A stretch of 64,000 bases of DNA. It comes from Ectothiorhodospira lacustris (lineage in GTDB: Bacteria; Pseudomonadota; Gammaproteobacteria; Ectothiorhodospirales; Ectothiorhodospiraceae). Shown here in pieces: positions 9,632-18,076 of the stretch. Below the pieces are notes generated by a model. The model did not search any database, was not told the DNA's origin, and saw only the letters and a list, made by a program, of their open reading frames with translations. The position numbers and the translations under genes were made by a program. Positions within the stretch are counted from its first letter, which is position 1; each line of letters starts with the position of its first letter. The stretch is taken from NCBI RefSeq assembly GCF_022227845.1, contig NZ_JAJNQN010000004.1, positions 62,001 to 126,000 of the forward strand, written 5' to 3'.

Positions 9632-10606
9632 CTAATGCTCGGGCAGGGTCATCCCCTCGAAGATCCGGTCCACGCTCTCCTGGGTCCGGGCATTCAAGGC
9701 CTCATGGATCGTGTCTTCTCCCGCATGGGGGGCGATCAGTTCCATGAAGTGGCACATGAAGCGGCGCAGGTAGACCCCTTTGCGGAAGCCTACCCGGGTG
9801 ACATTGCCGGTGAACAGTGCCTTGGCATCCAGATAGGCCAGATCCGTATCCTGACCGGGCTCGTAGGCCATATGGGCAATGATGCCGATCCCCAGTCCCA
9901 GCCTGACGTAGGTCTTGATGACGTCCGAGTCCGCCGCGCTCAGCACGATCTCCGGCGCGACGCCTGCGTTGGCAAAATCCTGTTCCAGCCGGCCACGGCC
10001 GGAAAAACCGTGCACATAGGTGACGATGGGGTAGCCGGCCACGTCTTCCAGGGCGAGGGGTTTGACCCGGGTGAGCGGATGTCCCTTGTCAACCACCACG
10101 CAATGGTGCCAGCGATAGGCGGGAATCATGAGCAATTCCCGGTTCACGGCGATGGCCTCGGTGGCAATGGCAAAGTCCACTTCGCCGGAGGCGGCCATCT
10201 GGGAGATCTGTACCGGTGTGCCTTGATGGATGAGCAGGTGCACCCGGGGATAGCGGCGTCGGAATTGGGTGATCAGGGGCGGCAGGAAGTAGCGGGCCTG
10301 GGTATGGGTGGTGGCGATGCGCAGGGTGCCCCGTTCTTCATCCCTGAAGTCTTCCGCCAGGGCGCGGATGTTCTGCACTTCCCCAAGGATGTTTTCGGCC
10401 CGGGCCATGATCTGGCGGCCGGCCGGGGTGACGTGGGTGAAGTGCTTGCCGCTGCGGTGGAAGATCTCCAGCCCCAGTTCTTCTTCCAGCAGCTTCACCT
10501 GCTTGCTGACCCCGGGTTGGGAGGTGAACAGGCGCTCGGCAGCCTCCGTCACGTTGAGGTTGTTTTCGACGATGGCCTTCAGGTAGCGCAGCTGCTGGAG
10601 CTTCAT
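9632..10606 (-). CDS. cysB: LysR-family transcriptional regulator, CysB type (copy 2)
   Basis: This 324-residue protein has the same architecture as its neighbour: MKLQQLRYLKAI, then SQPGVSKQVKLLEEELGLEIF in the DNA-binding domain, TTHTQARYFLPP, and HQGTPVQISQM in the sensor domain. The length equals that of E. coli CysB (324), which makes this the better candidate for CysB itself. CysB-type proteins activate sulfate assimilation genes; cysI and cysH are 27-31 kb away in this window. A perfect FNR-like palindrome lies 87-100 bases upstream of its start. Confidence 0.88.
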   Translation of the reverse strand: MKLQQLRYLKAIVENNLNVTEAAERLFTSQPGVSKQVKLLEEELGLEIFHRSGKHFTHVTPAGRQIMARAENILGEVQNIRALAEDFRDEERGTLRIATTHTQARYFLPPLITQFRRRYPRVHLLIHQGTPVQISQMAASGEVDFAIATEAIAVNRELLMIPAYRWHHCVVVDKGHPLTRVKPLALEDVAGYPIVTYVHGFSGRGRLEQDFANAGVAPEIVLSAADSDVIKTYVRLGLGIGIIAHMAYEPGQDTDLAYLDAKALFTGNVTRVGFRKGVYLRRFMCHFMELIAPHAGEDTIHEALNARTQESVDRIFEGMTLPEH

Positions 10607-10692
10607 AGGGGCTCGGGGTGTGTTGCTAATTCTCTTGAGTGATTACAACACAAATTTATATTCTTTCAACCCGTCAGTGGGGATTGCTAGAT

Positions 10693-10706
10693 TTGATTTC
10701 AATCAA
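10693..10706. promoter_or_regulatory. FNR/ANR-type palindrome
   Basis: TTGATTTCAATCAA matches the TTGAT-N4-ATCAA consensus of FNR-family oxygen/redox regulators at all ten fixed bases. It lies 16 bases before the start codon of the small gene at 10723 and about 93 bases (centre) upstream of the CysB-type gene at 10606 on the other strand. For the latter it could act from an activator position; for the former it would overlap the promoter or the transcript start. Binding is inferred from sequence only. Confidence 0.55.
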
Positions 10707-10722
10707 ATGAGGAGATCCCGTC

Positions 10723-10929
10723 ATGGCCCAGTCCAGCATTCATACCCCGGCCCAGGCCCATTATCGGGAAGTTGTGCTCAGACGCCGCATGGTGGCGCTG
10801 GAGCGTGAACTGCGTCACCTGGAAGAAGAATTGAATACGGTGCATCAGGGCGCCGGGCAGCGAGGCCTGCCAAGCCGGCAGGCCCACGCACCCGGTTTCA
10901 GTCACCACATCCCGGTCGCCGCCGGCTAG
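10723..10929 (+). CDS. Small charged helical protein of unknown function
   Basis: The 68-residue product is not recognised. ATG at 10723 is preceded by GAGGAG at an eight-base spacing, so translation is likely. Residues 13-42 form one strongly charged amphipathic helix (AHYREVVLRRRMVALERE, then LRHLEEELN), a probable short coiled coil; the tail is Gly/His/Pro rich. It has no signal peptide or cysteines. It is convergent with metG, ending seven bases from that gene's stop. The FNR-like palindrome just upstream hints at redox-dependent expression. Confidence 0.6.
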   Translation: MAQSSIHTPAQAHYREVVLRRRMVALERELRHLEEELNTVHQGAGQRGLPSRQAHAPGFSHHIPVAAG

Positions 10930-10936
10930 AGGCCGG

Positions 10937-12964
10937 CTATTTCACCCGCATGCCCGGCTGGGCGCCAGTATCCGGTGACAGGATGAACAGATCCTTGCCG
11001 CCGGGACCGGCGGCAAGCACCATGCCTTCGGACAGGCCGAACTTCATCTTGCGCGGTGCCAGGTTGGCCACCATCACCGTCAGGCGTCCTTCCAGGTCTG
11101 CCGGGTCATAGGCCGACTTGATCCCGGCGAAGACCTGTCGGGTCTCGCCACCCAGGTCCAGGGTCAGGCGCAGCAGCTTGTCGGCGCCTTCCACATGCTC
11201 GGCCCGACTGATGCGGGCGATGCGCAGATCCACTTTGGCGAAGTCGTCATAGGTGATCTCCTCCCGGATCGGATCCTGGGCCAGCGGCCCCTTGGGCTGG
11301 ATCGGCGTGGGTGCCAGGCTTTCCTTCGAGGCCTCCAGCATGGTCTGCACTGCCTGTGGATCCACCCGGGTCATCAGGGGTTCGTAAGTGTTGATGCGGG
11401 TGCCCACCAGGGGCTGTTGCACCGCCGTCCAGGTGAGCGCGGGAACGCCCAGGAACCCTTCCGCTTTCTCCGCCATGGACGGCAGTACCGGCCGCAGATA
11501 GGTGAGAATGGCCCGGAACAGGTTGATGCCCTGGGTGCAGACGGCCTGGACATGGGCCTGACCGTCTTCCTGCTTGGCCAGGACCCAGGGTTTCTGTTCG
11601 TCCACGTACTGATTGGCCACGTCCGCCAAGGCCATGATCTCCCGCATGGCCTGGCCGAATTCCCGCCGTTCATAGAGTCCGGCAATCTCTTCCCCGGCCC
11701 GCACGTAGCGGTCATACAGATCCGGGTCCGGCAGGCTGTCGGCCAGGCGGCCGGCAAAGCCCTTGTGGATGAACCCGGCGCAACGGGAGGCGATGTTCAC
11801 CGCCTTGCCCACCAGGTCGCTGTTCACCCGGGCGATGAAATCGTCCAGGGACAGGTCGATGTCGTCCACGCCGGGGCCGAGCTTGGCGGCAAAGTAGTAG
11901 CGCAGGTATTCCGGTTGCAGGTGGTCCAGATAGGTGCGGGCCTTGATGAAGGTGCCCCGGGACTTGGACATCTTCTGGCCGTTGACGGTGAGAAAGCCGT
12001 GGCAGTGCACCGCCGTGGGGGTACGAAAGCCCGCGCCGCTGAGCATGGCGGGCCAGAACAGGGTGTGGAAGTAGGCGATGTCCTTGCCGATGAAATGATG
12101 CAGCTCCGCCGTGCTGTCGGCGCGCCACCAAGCGTCGAAATCCAGGCCATGCTGCTCGCAGTAGTGCTTGAAGCTGGCCATGTAGCCGATGGGGGCATCC
12201 AGCCAGACGTAGAAGTATTTGCCCGGCGCATCGGGGATCTCGAAACCCCAGTAGGGGGCGTCGCGGGAGATGTCCCAATCGTTCAGGCCCGCCTCGAACC
12301 ATTCCCGCAGCTTGTTGCGGATCTCCCCCTGCAGGCTGCCGGAGCCGGTCCATTCCCGCAGCATGGCGTGGAAGTCGCCCAACTTGAAGAAATAGTGCTC
12401 GGACTCCTTTTCCACCGGTGTGGCACCGGAGATGGCGGAGACCGGATTCTTCAGATCCGTGGGGGCGTAGGTGGCGCCGCAGGCCTCGCAGGAGTCTCCG
12501 TATTGGTCCGCCGCGCCGCAACGGGGGCATTCCCCCTTGATGAAGCGATCCGGCAGGAACATCTTCGCTTCCGGGTCATAGGCCTGGCGGATGGTGCGCC
12601 GGGCGATGTGTCCGGCATCCCGCAGTCGGGTGTAAATCAGTTCGGCAAAATGGCGGTTTTCTTCCGAATGGGTGCTGTGGTAGTGGTCGAAGTCCACCAG
12701 GAAGCCGGCAAAATCCGCCCGGTGCTCCCGGCCGATGCGTTCGATCAGGGCCTCCGGGGTGATGCCCTCGCTGCGGGCCTTGAGCATGATGGGGGTGCCG
12801 TGGGCATCATCGGCGCAGACATAGAGGCACGTGTTGCCGCGCATCTTCTGGAAACGCACCCAGATGTCAGTCTGGATGTATTCCACCAGATGACCCAAGT
12901 GGATGGGACCGTTGGCATAGGGCAGGGCGCTGGTGACCAGAATGTTGCGAGTGTCGGATGTCAT
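10937..12964 (-). CDS. metG: Methionyl-tRNA synthetase
   Basis: The 675-residue protein charges tRNA-Met. [11 protein letters not shown] near residue 20 is the HIGH-type ATP motif and KMSKS lies in the [11 protein letters not shown] segment near residue 335. Four cysteines in CPRCG and CEACG form a zinc knuckle at about residues 145-162. The C-terminal ~105 residues ([16 protein letters not shown] onward) are the EMAP/Trbp111-like tRNA-binding and dimerisation domain. The start chosen is [17 protein letters not shown] (12964); a longer frame exists upstream but adds residues with no similarity to MetG. Confidence 0.97.
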   Translation of the reverse strand: MTSDTRNILVTSALPYANGPIHLGHLVEYIQTDIWVRFQKMRGNTCLYVCADDAHGTPIMLKARSEGITPEALIERIGREHRADFAGFLVDFDHYHSTHSEENRHFAELIYTRLRDAGHIARRTIRQAYDPEAKMFLPDRFIKGECPRCGAADQYGDSCEACGATYAPTDLKNPVSAISGATPVEKESEHYFFKLGDFHAMLREWTGSGSLQGEIRNKLREWFEAGLNDWDISRDAPYWGFEIPDAPGKYFYVWLDAPIGYMASFKHYCEQHGLDFDAWWRADSTAELHHFIGKDIAYFHTLFWPAMLSGAGFRTPTAVHCHGFLTVNGQKMSKSRGTFIKARTYLDHLQPEYLRYYFAAKLGPGVDDIDLSLDDFIARVNSDLVGKAVNIASRCAGFIHKGFAGRLADSLPDPDLYDRYVRAGEEIAGLYERREFGQAMREIMALADVANQYVDEQKPWVLAKQEDGQAHVQAVCTQGINLFRAILTYLRPVLPSMAEKAEGFLGVPALTWTAVQQPLVGTRINTYEPLMTRVDPQAVQTMLEASKESLAPTPIQPKGPLAQDPIREEITYDDFAKVDLRIARISRAEHVEGADKLLRLTLDLGGETRQVFAGIKSAYDPADLEGRLTVMVANLAPRKMKFGLSEGMVLAAGPGGKDLFILSPDTGAQPGMRVK

Positions 12965-13555
12965 GATCTTGGCGGGGGCAGGGAAAATGATTAAAGGTAG
13001 CAGGTCGGGCCGGTCGGGGCCAGTTTGTTGGCCCTCCATGAAGTTCTGAGCAAGTCATCTCCCTCCATCCCAGCTATTCCCGCATTTCCGTCATTTCCGC
13101 GCAAGCGGGAATCCAGTCGGTGCCGGCGCTCCTGGGGATTCCCCCATCGTCATTCCCGCGCAAGCGGGAATCCAGTCGGTGCCGGCGCTCCTGAGGATTT
13201 CCCCCATCGTCATTCCCGCGCAGGCGGGAATCCAGTCGGTGCCGGTGCTCCTGAGGATTTCCCCCATCGTCATTTCCGCGCAAGCGGGAATCCAGTCACG
13301 GGCTGAAAAACATGGGCTCCCGCTTTCGCGGGAGTGACGGAAGGTGGTGCAGGGGCGACGGAGGAATGCGCGGGAGTGACGAAGGTGGTGCAGGCGTGGT
13401 GGAAGAATGCGCAGGAATGACGGCAAACTGCTCGGGAAGTGACAAAAGAGCCTTTTTCAGCCTTCCCCTGTAGGGTTTTGATGTTTTTTCAGGTTAGATT
13501 GGACGCCGAACCGTTTGCTGTTCGCGGATGTCAACGAACCCAAGGATGCATTGCC
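12965..13555. repeat. Intergenic region with a 60-bp tandem repeat and dispersed inverted repeats
   Basis: This divergent gap between metG and the YdbL-like gene holds no convincing gene. From 13091 to 13299 a unit of 59-60 bases is repeated, beginning at 13091, 13150, 13210 and 13270 (the fourth is a half copy). Each unit starts with the inverted repeat tcattcccgcgcaagcggga. From 13300 to 13440 there are further fragments such as gctcccgctttcgcgggagtg and two copies of 'gaaggtggtgcagg'. The stretch 13441-13555 is unrepeated and would contain the promoter of the gene at 13556. Short frames over the repeats translate as periodic peptides and were rejected. Confidence 0.8.
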
Positions 13556-14185
13556 ATGACACGCCACTTCACTGCATTACCCCGACACCTGGCCTGGTTC
13601 GGCACCGTGCTGCTCCTGACCGCCTGTGTCACCATCAACATCTATTTCCCCGCGGCGGCCGCCGAGGATGCCGCCCGCACCATCGTGCGGGACGTGCTGG
13701 GTGAGACGGCCCAACCCGCCGAGGACAGCCCGTCGGCCGCGCCGACGGCGCCGGATGCCCGCCTGGAGGGCGGCGTTCAGCGTGTCCTGGCATTGATCCT
13801 GGATGCGATCATCCCCCCAGCTCAGGCTCAGCAGGCCAACATCAACATCCGTACCGCCGGCATCGATGCCCTGCGGGCCTCCATGCGGTCACGGACGCCG
13901 GCACTGCAGCCCCATTTTGCCTCCGGGGCCATCGGCTTCACCCGGGACGGACTGGTGACCCTGCGTGACCTCAATGCCGTGCCCCTGCGGGACCGGGCTG
14001 CGGTGCAACGCCTGGTGACGGAGGAAAACGCCGATCGCAACGCCCTGTACCGGGAGATTGCCCGGGCCAATGACCGGCCCGAGTGGGAGTCGGATATCCG
14101 CAGCACCTTCGCCCGCGTCTGGGTGCAGGAAGCCCCGCGAGGGTACTGGTACCAGGATGAGCGGGGGCAGTGGCGGCAGAAGTAG
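13556..14185 (+). CDS. YdbL-like DUF1318 lipoprotein
   Basis: The 209-residue product has a lipoprotein signal peptide ending in LLLTAC, directly followed by VTINIYFPAAAAEDAA. The C-terminal half contains NADRNALYREIARAN and the end GYWYQDERGQW, the usual terminal motif of the YdbL/DUF1318 family. In E. coli YdbL works with the YdbH-YnbE bridge that is linked to phospholipid transport to the outer membrane; no ydbH gene is seen here. A middle section rich in Pro and Ala looks flexible. ATG 13556 is chosen because it opens the signal peptide; the frame is open further upstream. Confidence 0.8.
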   Translation: MTRHFTALPRHLAWFGTVLLLTACVTINIYFPAAAAEDAARTIVRDVLGETAQPAEDSPSAAPTAPDARLEGGVQRVLALILDAIIPPAQAQQANINIRTAGIDALRASMRSRTPALQPHFASGAIGFTRDGLVTLRDLNAVPLRDRAAVQRLVTEENADRNALYREIARANDRPEWESDIRSTFARVWVQEAPRGYWYQDERGQWRQK

Positions 14186-14225
14186 CCGGCCGGGTTGAAT
14201 GGCTTCATCGGCTACAATCCCTACC

Positions 14226-14738
14226 ATGTCGGTCCGATGCCAACCCTCAGCCCCACCCCCCTGGCGCCGTTTCCTGGTCACCCTGTCGGCCTGTCTGGCC
14301 CTGTGGTGGATCCTGACCGACGGTGATCCGGGTGGCTGGGTCATCGGCGTCCCCGTGGCCTTACTGGCTGCCGCCTCGGTCTTTACCCTGCCGCCGGGGC
14401 GGCGCTACCGTCTGTCCTTGCGCGGTCTGGTGGTGTTCATGGGGTTCTTCCTCTGGCAGTCCTTCGTCGGCGGGCTGGATGTCTCCCGCCGGGCCTTGTC
14501 GCCGCGCATGCCGCTGGCCCCCGGGTTCATCGACTACCCGGTCCGGCTACCGCCGGGACCGGCACTGACCTTTTTCATGAATGTGATCGGTCTGCTCCCG
14601 GGTACCTTGAGTGTGGGGCTGCATCAGCGCCGTATTCAGCTCCATGTGCTGGACGTGGGCATGCCCCTGCATCCCTCACTGCGCCGGCTGGAAAACCGGG
14701 TGGCGGCCCTTTTTAGTCTGCAGCTGGAGGCCTCGTGA
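14226..14738 (+). CDS. mrpE: Mrp/Mnh-type cation:proton antiporter subunit E
   Basis: This is the first gene of a nine-gene operon. The 170-residue protein has three N-terminal membrane helices and the MrpE core FFLWQSFVGGLDVSRRALSPRMPL, followed by ALTFFMNVIGLLPGTLSVGL and an LHVLDVG-type motif. MrpE is an accessory subunit of the multi-subunit Na+(K+)/H+ antiporter used for pH and sodium homeostasis. A start at 14199 is also possible; neither start has a clear ribosome binding site. The stop lies one base before the mrpF start. Confidence 0.92.
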   Translation: MSVRCQPSAPPPWRRFLVTLSACLALWWILTDGDPGGWVIGVPVALLAAASVFTLPPGRRYRLSLRGLVVFMGFFLWQSFVGGLDVSRRALSPRMPLAPGFIDYPVRLPPGPALTFFMNVIGLLPGTLSVGLHQRRIQLHVLDVGMPLHPSLRRLENRVAALFSLQLEAS

Positions 14739-14739
14739 C

Positions 14740-15015
14740 ATGACCGCATTCTGGCTTTTCGGCGCCCTGTTCCTGCTTCTCACCGTCGCCGTGGGCATGG
14801 TGCGGGTGCTGTCCGGTCCCACTCCGGGGGACCGGATGCTGGCAGCCCAACTCTTCGGCACCGCCGGGGTGGCCATCCTGTTGCTGCTGTCCCTGGCCAT
14901 GGAACAGCCGGCCCTCGTGGACGTGGCCCTGGTCTTCGCCCTGCTGGCGGCGGTGGCCACGGTGGCCTTTGTCAGACAGAGGGGCTTGCCCCGGGAGGGG
15001 GGCGATCAGTCATGA
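14740..15015 (+). CDS. mrpF: Mrp/Mnh-type antiporter subunit F
   Basis: The 91-residue protein has three membrane helices. GPTPGDRMLAAQLFGTAGVAIL is the family signature, and VDVALVFALLAAVATVAFVR follows as in MrpF/MnhF. It starts immediately after mrpE and overlaps mrpG by four bases. Reading the frame from further upstream adds residues translated from mrpE out of frame, so ATG 14740 is the start. Confidence 0.93.
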   Translation: MTAFWLFGALFLLLTVAVGMVRVLSGPTPGDRMLAAQLFGTAGVAILLLLSLAMEQPALVDVALVFALLAAVATVAFVRQRGLPREGGDQS

Positions 15016-15311
15016 TGAATCTGGTCATGGATGTCATCAGCATGGGACTGGTCGTGATGGGGCTTGTGTTCTTTGCCGCCGGCAGTGTCGGCATGCTGCG
15101 ATTCCCGGATGTGTACACCCGGCTGCACGCCTTGACCAAGGCCGATAATCTGGGGCTGGGGCTGGTGGCGGCAGGGGTGGCCCTGCAGGCGGGCAGCCTG
15201 CCTCAGGTGTTCAAACTGATCCTGATCTGGGCCCTGGTGCTGGCCGGCGGCGCGGCCGGCTGCCACCTGGTGGCCCAACGGGCGCGCCGCCGAGAATCCC
15301 ACCGAGCCTGA
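15012..15311 (+). CDS. mrpG: Mrp/Mnh-type antiporter subunit G
   Basis: The 99-residue protein has three membrane helices. The conserved MrpG segment GMLRFPDVYTRLHALTKADNLGLG is present. It overlaps the end of mrpF by four bases (ATGA), which indicates translational coupling. It belongs to the small membrane core of the Mrp complex. Confidence 0.94.
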   Translation: MMNLVMDVISMGLVVMGLVFFAAGSVGMLRFPDVYTRLHALTKADNLGLGLVAAGVALQAGSLPQVFKLILIWALVLAGGAAGCHLVAQRARRRESHRA

Positions 15312-15329
15312 GGCCCACTTTCATCCATC

Positions 15330-15638
15330 ATGCAAAACCACGCGATGCCTGACGAGATCACCACCTGGCTTTTGATCGGTTTTGATGTCCTGCTGGCCCT
15401 CACCCTGCTGGGGGTGGCCTGGCGTCTGCTGGCGGGCCGGGATCTGTTCCGGTCCGTGGTCCTGTTCATCGCCTTCGGATTGCTGCTTTCCCTGGCCTGG
15501 GTGCGCCTTGCCGCCCCCGATGTGGCCTTGGCCGAGGCCGCTATCGGCGCCGGTGTCACCGGTGCCCTGCTGCTGGTGGCCCTGGGTCGTTTGCGACGGT
15601 TGGAAAACCGATCCCGTCGGGAAGGGAAGAACACTTGA
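15330..15638 (+). CDS. MbhD/DUF4040-type subunit (separate C-terminal piece of MrpA)
   Basis: The 102-residue, three-helix protein resembles the MbhD-like domain that in standard Mrp systems is fused inside the C-terminal part of MrpA. The middle helices with RDLFRSVVLFIAFGLLLSLAWVRL and the following PDVALAEAAIGAGVTGALLL are the signature. Here it is a stand-alone gene, and no 750-800 residue MrpA is seen in the operon. It overlaps the next gene by four bases (TTGA). Confidence 0.85.
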   Translation: MQNHAMPDEITTWLLIGFDVLLALTLLGVAWRLLAGRDLFRSVVLFIAFGLLLSLAWVRLAAPDVALAEAAIGAGVTGALLLVALGRLRRLENRSRREGKNT

Positions 15639-16309
15639 TCCGGCGGCGATTTGCTCTCTCCCCGGCGCTGCTGATGAGCCTGGCCCTGGCCGGCCTGCTC
15701 ATCGTCGTCGTGCTGGATCTGCCGCCACAGCCGGGGCTGGCCGGACCGGTGGCTCAGGCCATGGATCAGGCCGGCGTCGGACATCCGGTCACGGCGGTAC
15801 TGCTCAACTTTCGCGGCTATGACACCTTTCTGGAACTGGCGGTGCTGATGCTGGCGGTGCTGTCGATCTGGTCCCTGGGGCGCCGTGATCCGATTCCGGC
15901 CCGGCCGGTGCAGGGGCCGGTGATGCACGGCACCCTGCGTCACCTGATCCCGGTGGCGGTGGTCACCGGTGGCTACCTGGTCTGGGTGGGCAGCAGCGAC
16001 AGCGGCGGTGCCTTTCAAGGCGGCGCCGTGCTGGGGGCCGCCGGGGTGATGCTGATGCTGTCTCTTCCTCGTGAAATGCCCATGCCGCCCGCGCTGCTGC
16101 AGCGCCTGGGGCTGTCCCTGGGGGTGTTTGCCTTCCTGGCGGTGGGTACCGCAGGTCTGCTGGCCGGCCATGGTTTCATGGGCTATCCCCCGGCCTGGGC
16201 CTATCACCTGATCCTGGGCATCGAATTGGCCGCCGCCGTGTCCATTGCCCTGACCCTGGTGCTGCTGTTTCTGGGGGGGCGGTCCCGCAAGGTGCGGCAT
16301 GACCGTTGA
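15635..16309 (+). CDS. mrpB: Mrp/Mnh-type antiporter subunit B (with MbhE-like N-terminus)
   Basis: The 224-residue product starts at a TTG that overlaps the previous stop. The first ~95 residues contain two helices and VTAVLLNFRGYDTFLELAVLML, which is MbhE/MrpA-tail-like. The remaining part has TGGYLVWVGSSDSGGAFQGGAVLGAA, the MrpB signature (HGHGAPGGGFQGG in other species), and four helices. So the gene seems to fuse the MbhE-type end of MrpA to MrpB. It overlaps mrpC by 11 bases. Confidence 0.87.
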   Translation: MIRRRFALSPALLMSLALAGLLIVVVLDLPPQPGLAGPVAQAMDQAGVGHPVTAVLLNFRGYDTFLELAVLMLAVLSIWSLGRRDPIPARPVQGPVMHGTLRHLIPVAVVTGGYLVWVGSSDSGGAFQGGAVLGAAGVMLMLSLPREMPMPPALLQRLGLSLGVFAFLAVGTAGLLAGHGFMGYPPAWAYHLILGIELAAAVSIALTLVLLFLGGRSRKVRHDR

Positions 16310-16619
16310 CGTCATCAGCCCCCAGATCTATCTGCTCTGCGGCGTGCTGCTGTTCGTGCTCGGGCTGCATGCCCTGGTGGTGCGCCGTCACCTGCTGTTG
16401 AAGATCCTCGCCGTCAACATCATGGGTTCCGGGGTCTTCATGCTCCTGCTGGGTGTGGCCGCCCGGGGGGAGGGGGGCATTGATCCGGTGCCCCACGCCC
16501 TGGTCATCACCGGCATCGTGGTGGCGGTCAGTGCCACCGCCGTGGCCCTGGTGCTCATGCTCAAGGTGAAAGCGGCCACCGGTCTGGCACGGCTACCCCT
16601 GTCCGGGCCGGAGGACTGA
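16299..16619 (+). CDS. mrpC: Mrp/Mnh-type antiporter subunit C (NuoK-like)
   Basis: The 106-residue, three-helix protein is homologous to NuoK of respiratory complex I. It shows GLHALVVRRHLLLKILAVNIMGSGVFMLL and DPVPHALVITGIVVAVSATAVALVL, both close to MrpC. It overlaps mrpB and is followed after one base by the first large antiporter subunit. Confidence 0.94.
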   Translation: MTVDVISPQIYLLCGVLLFVLGLHALVVRRHLLLKILAVNIMGSGVFMLLLGVAARGEGGIDPVPHALVITGIVVAVSATAVALVLMLKVKAATGLARLPLSGPED

Positions 16620-16620
16620 G

Positions 16621-18075
16621 ATGCCCTGGATGGATGTCATGGCGGACATGGCCCTGGCGCCCTGGTTGGTGATCCTGCCCCTGGCGGGGGCTTTGCTGGC
16701 GGGACTGTGGCCCGCCGCGGCACGGTGGTGGGGCCTGCTGACGGGGCTGCTCACCCTGCCGATGGCCCTGTTGCTGGCGCTGCAGGTCCATGCCCATGGC
16801 CCCATGGTCCTTTATCTGGGGGGATGGGTGCCGCCGCTGGGTATCGCCCTGGTGGCGGACGGCCTGGCGAGTCTGATGCTGTTGATGACCGCGGGGGTGG
16901 GCCTGGCCATCAGTCTCTACGCCCTGGGCTACCTGACCGGGGAGACAGGGGGGCGCTGGTTCTGGATCCTCTGGCTGTGGCTGTGGGCGGCCATGAATGC
17001 CCTCTATCTGTCCGGGGATGTGTTCAACCTCTATGTCACCCTGGAGTTGGTGGTGCTGGCTTCGGTGGCCCTGGTGGCCCTGGCCGGTGGCGCCGCCCCC
17101 CTGGTGGCGGCCATGCGTTACCTGCTGGTGAGTCTGCTCGGCTCCATGGCCTATCTGATGGGGGTGGCCCTGCTCTACGGGTCTTACGGGGTGCTGGATC
17201 TGCAGGGGCTGGGCGCGCAGGTGGCCCTGTCGGCGGCCCCCATGCTGGCGGCGGCCCTGATGACCGTGGGTCTGATGGCCAAATCGGCCCTGTTTCCGCT
17301 GCATGTCTGGCTGCCCCCCGCCCACGGCAGTGCCCCGGCGCCGGTCAGCGCAGCCCTCTCGGCCCTGGTGGTCAAAGTGTCCTTCTACCTCATGCTGCGC
17401 CTGTGGCTGACGGTCTTCCCGGCGTTGCCCCTGCCGGGGCTGGACATGCTGATGGGAGCCCTGGCCATGGGTGCGGTGCTCTGGGGTGGCCTCATGGCCC
17501 TGCGGGCATCCCGGCTCAAGCAGGTGGTGGCCTATTCTACGGTGGCCCAGGTGGGCTATCTGTTTCTACTGTTTCCGTTTCTCCGGGCGTTCCCGGACGG
17601 CTGGAAGGCGGTGGTTTTCTTTGCGGTCGCTCATGGGGTGGCCAAGGCCGCCGTGTTCCTGGCCGCCGGGACCCTGCAACGGGCGGCTGGACATGACCGG
17701 TTGGCGGATCTGGGCGCTGTGATGCGCGGCCGCCTCAAAACCAGCTTTGCACTGGGGATCGCCGGGGCCAGCCTGGTGGGACTGCCTTTCACCGGTGGTT
17801 TCATCGCTAAATGGCTGCTGGTACAGACCGCCCTTGAAGCCGGTCTTTGGATCTGGGTCCTGATGGTCCTGGGCGGAGGCCTCCTGGCCGGTGCCTACGT
17901 GTTCCGGTTGCTGGGACCGGCCTTCCAGCCGGGTCCTGCGGACCCGGGGCAGCCCCTGCCCGCGGTGATGGAATGGGTGCCCCTGGCCCTGGCCCTGTTG
18001 ACTATCGGCCTGGGCTTTGCCGGCACCCCGGTCCTGTCGTTGCTGACCCGGACCCTGACCGGGGGAGGGGGCTGA
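16621..18075 (+). CDS. mrpD: Antiporter-type proton-translocating subunit 1 (MrpD/NuoN-like)
   Basis: This 484-residue protein has about 14 membrane helices and belongs to the MrpD/NuoL-M-N family. FPLHVWLPPAHGSAPAPVSAALSALVVK holds the conserved lysine of the half-channel, preceded by LMAKSALF, and LKQVVAYSTVAQVGYLFLL is the second half-channel motif. It is the first of three paralogous large subunits in tandem. It probably corresponds to MrpD proper because it follows MrpC, as in standard operons. Confidence 0.9.
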   Translation: MPWMDVMADMALAPWLVILPLAGALLAGLWPAAARWWGLLTGLLTLPMALLLALQVHAHGPMVLYLGGWVPPLGIALVADGLASLMLLMTAGVGLAISLYALGYLTGETGGRWFWILWLWLWAAMNALYLSGDVFNLYVTLELVVLASVALVALAGGAAPLVAAMRYLLVSLLGSMAYLMGVALLYGSYGVLDLQGLGAQVALSAAPMLAAALMTVGLMAKSALFPLHVWLPPAHGSAPAPVSAALSALVVKVSFYLMLRLWLTVFPALPLPGLDMLMGALAMGAVLWGGLMALRASRLKQVVAYSTVAQVGYLFLLFPFLRAFPDGWKAVVFFAVAHGVAKAAVFLAAGTLQRAAGHDRLADLGAVMRGRLKTSFALGIAGASLVGLPFTGGFIAKWLLVQTALEAGLWIWVLMVLGGGLLAGAYVFRLLGPAFQPGPADPGQPLPAVMEWVPLALALLTIGLGFAGTPVLSLLTRTLTGGGG

Positions 18076-18076
18076 G

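Noticed and set aside
13091-13299. Possible CRISPR array
   Set aside because: The whole 60-base unit is repeated, there are no unique spacers, and no cas genes are nearby.
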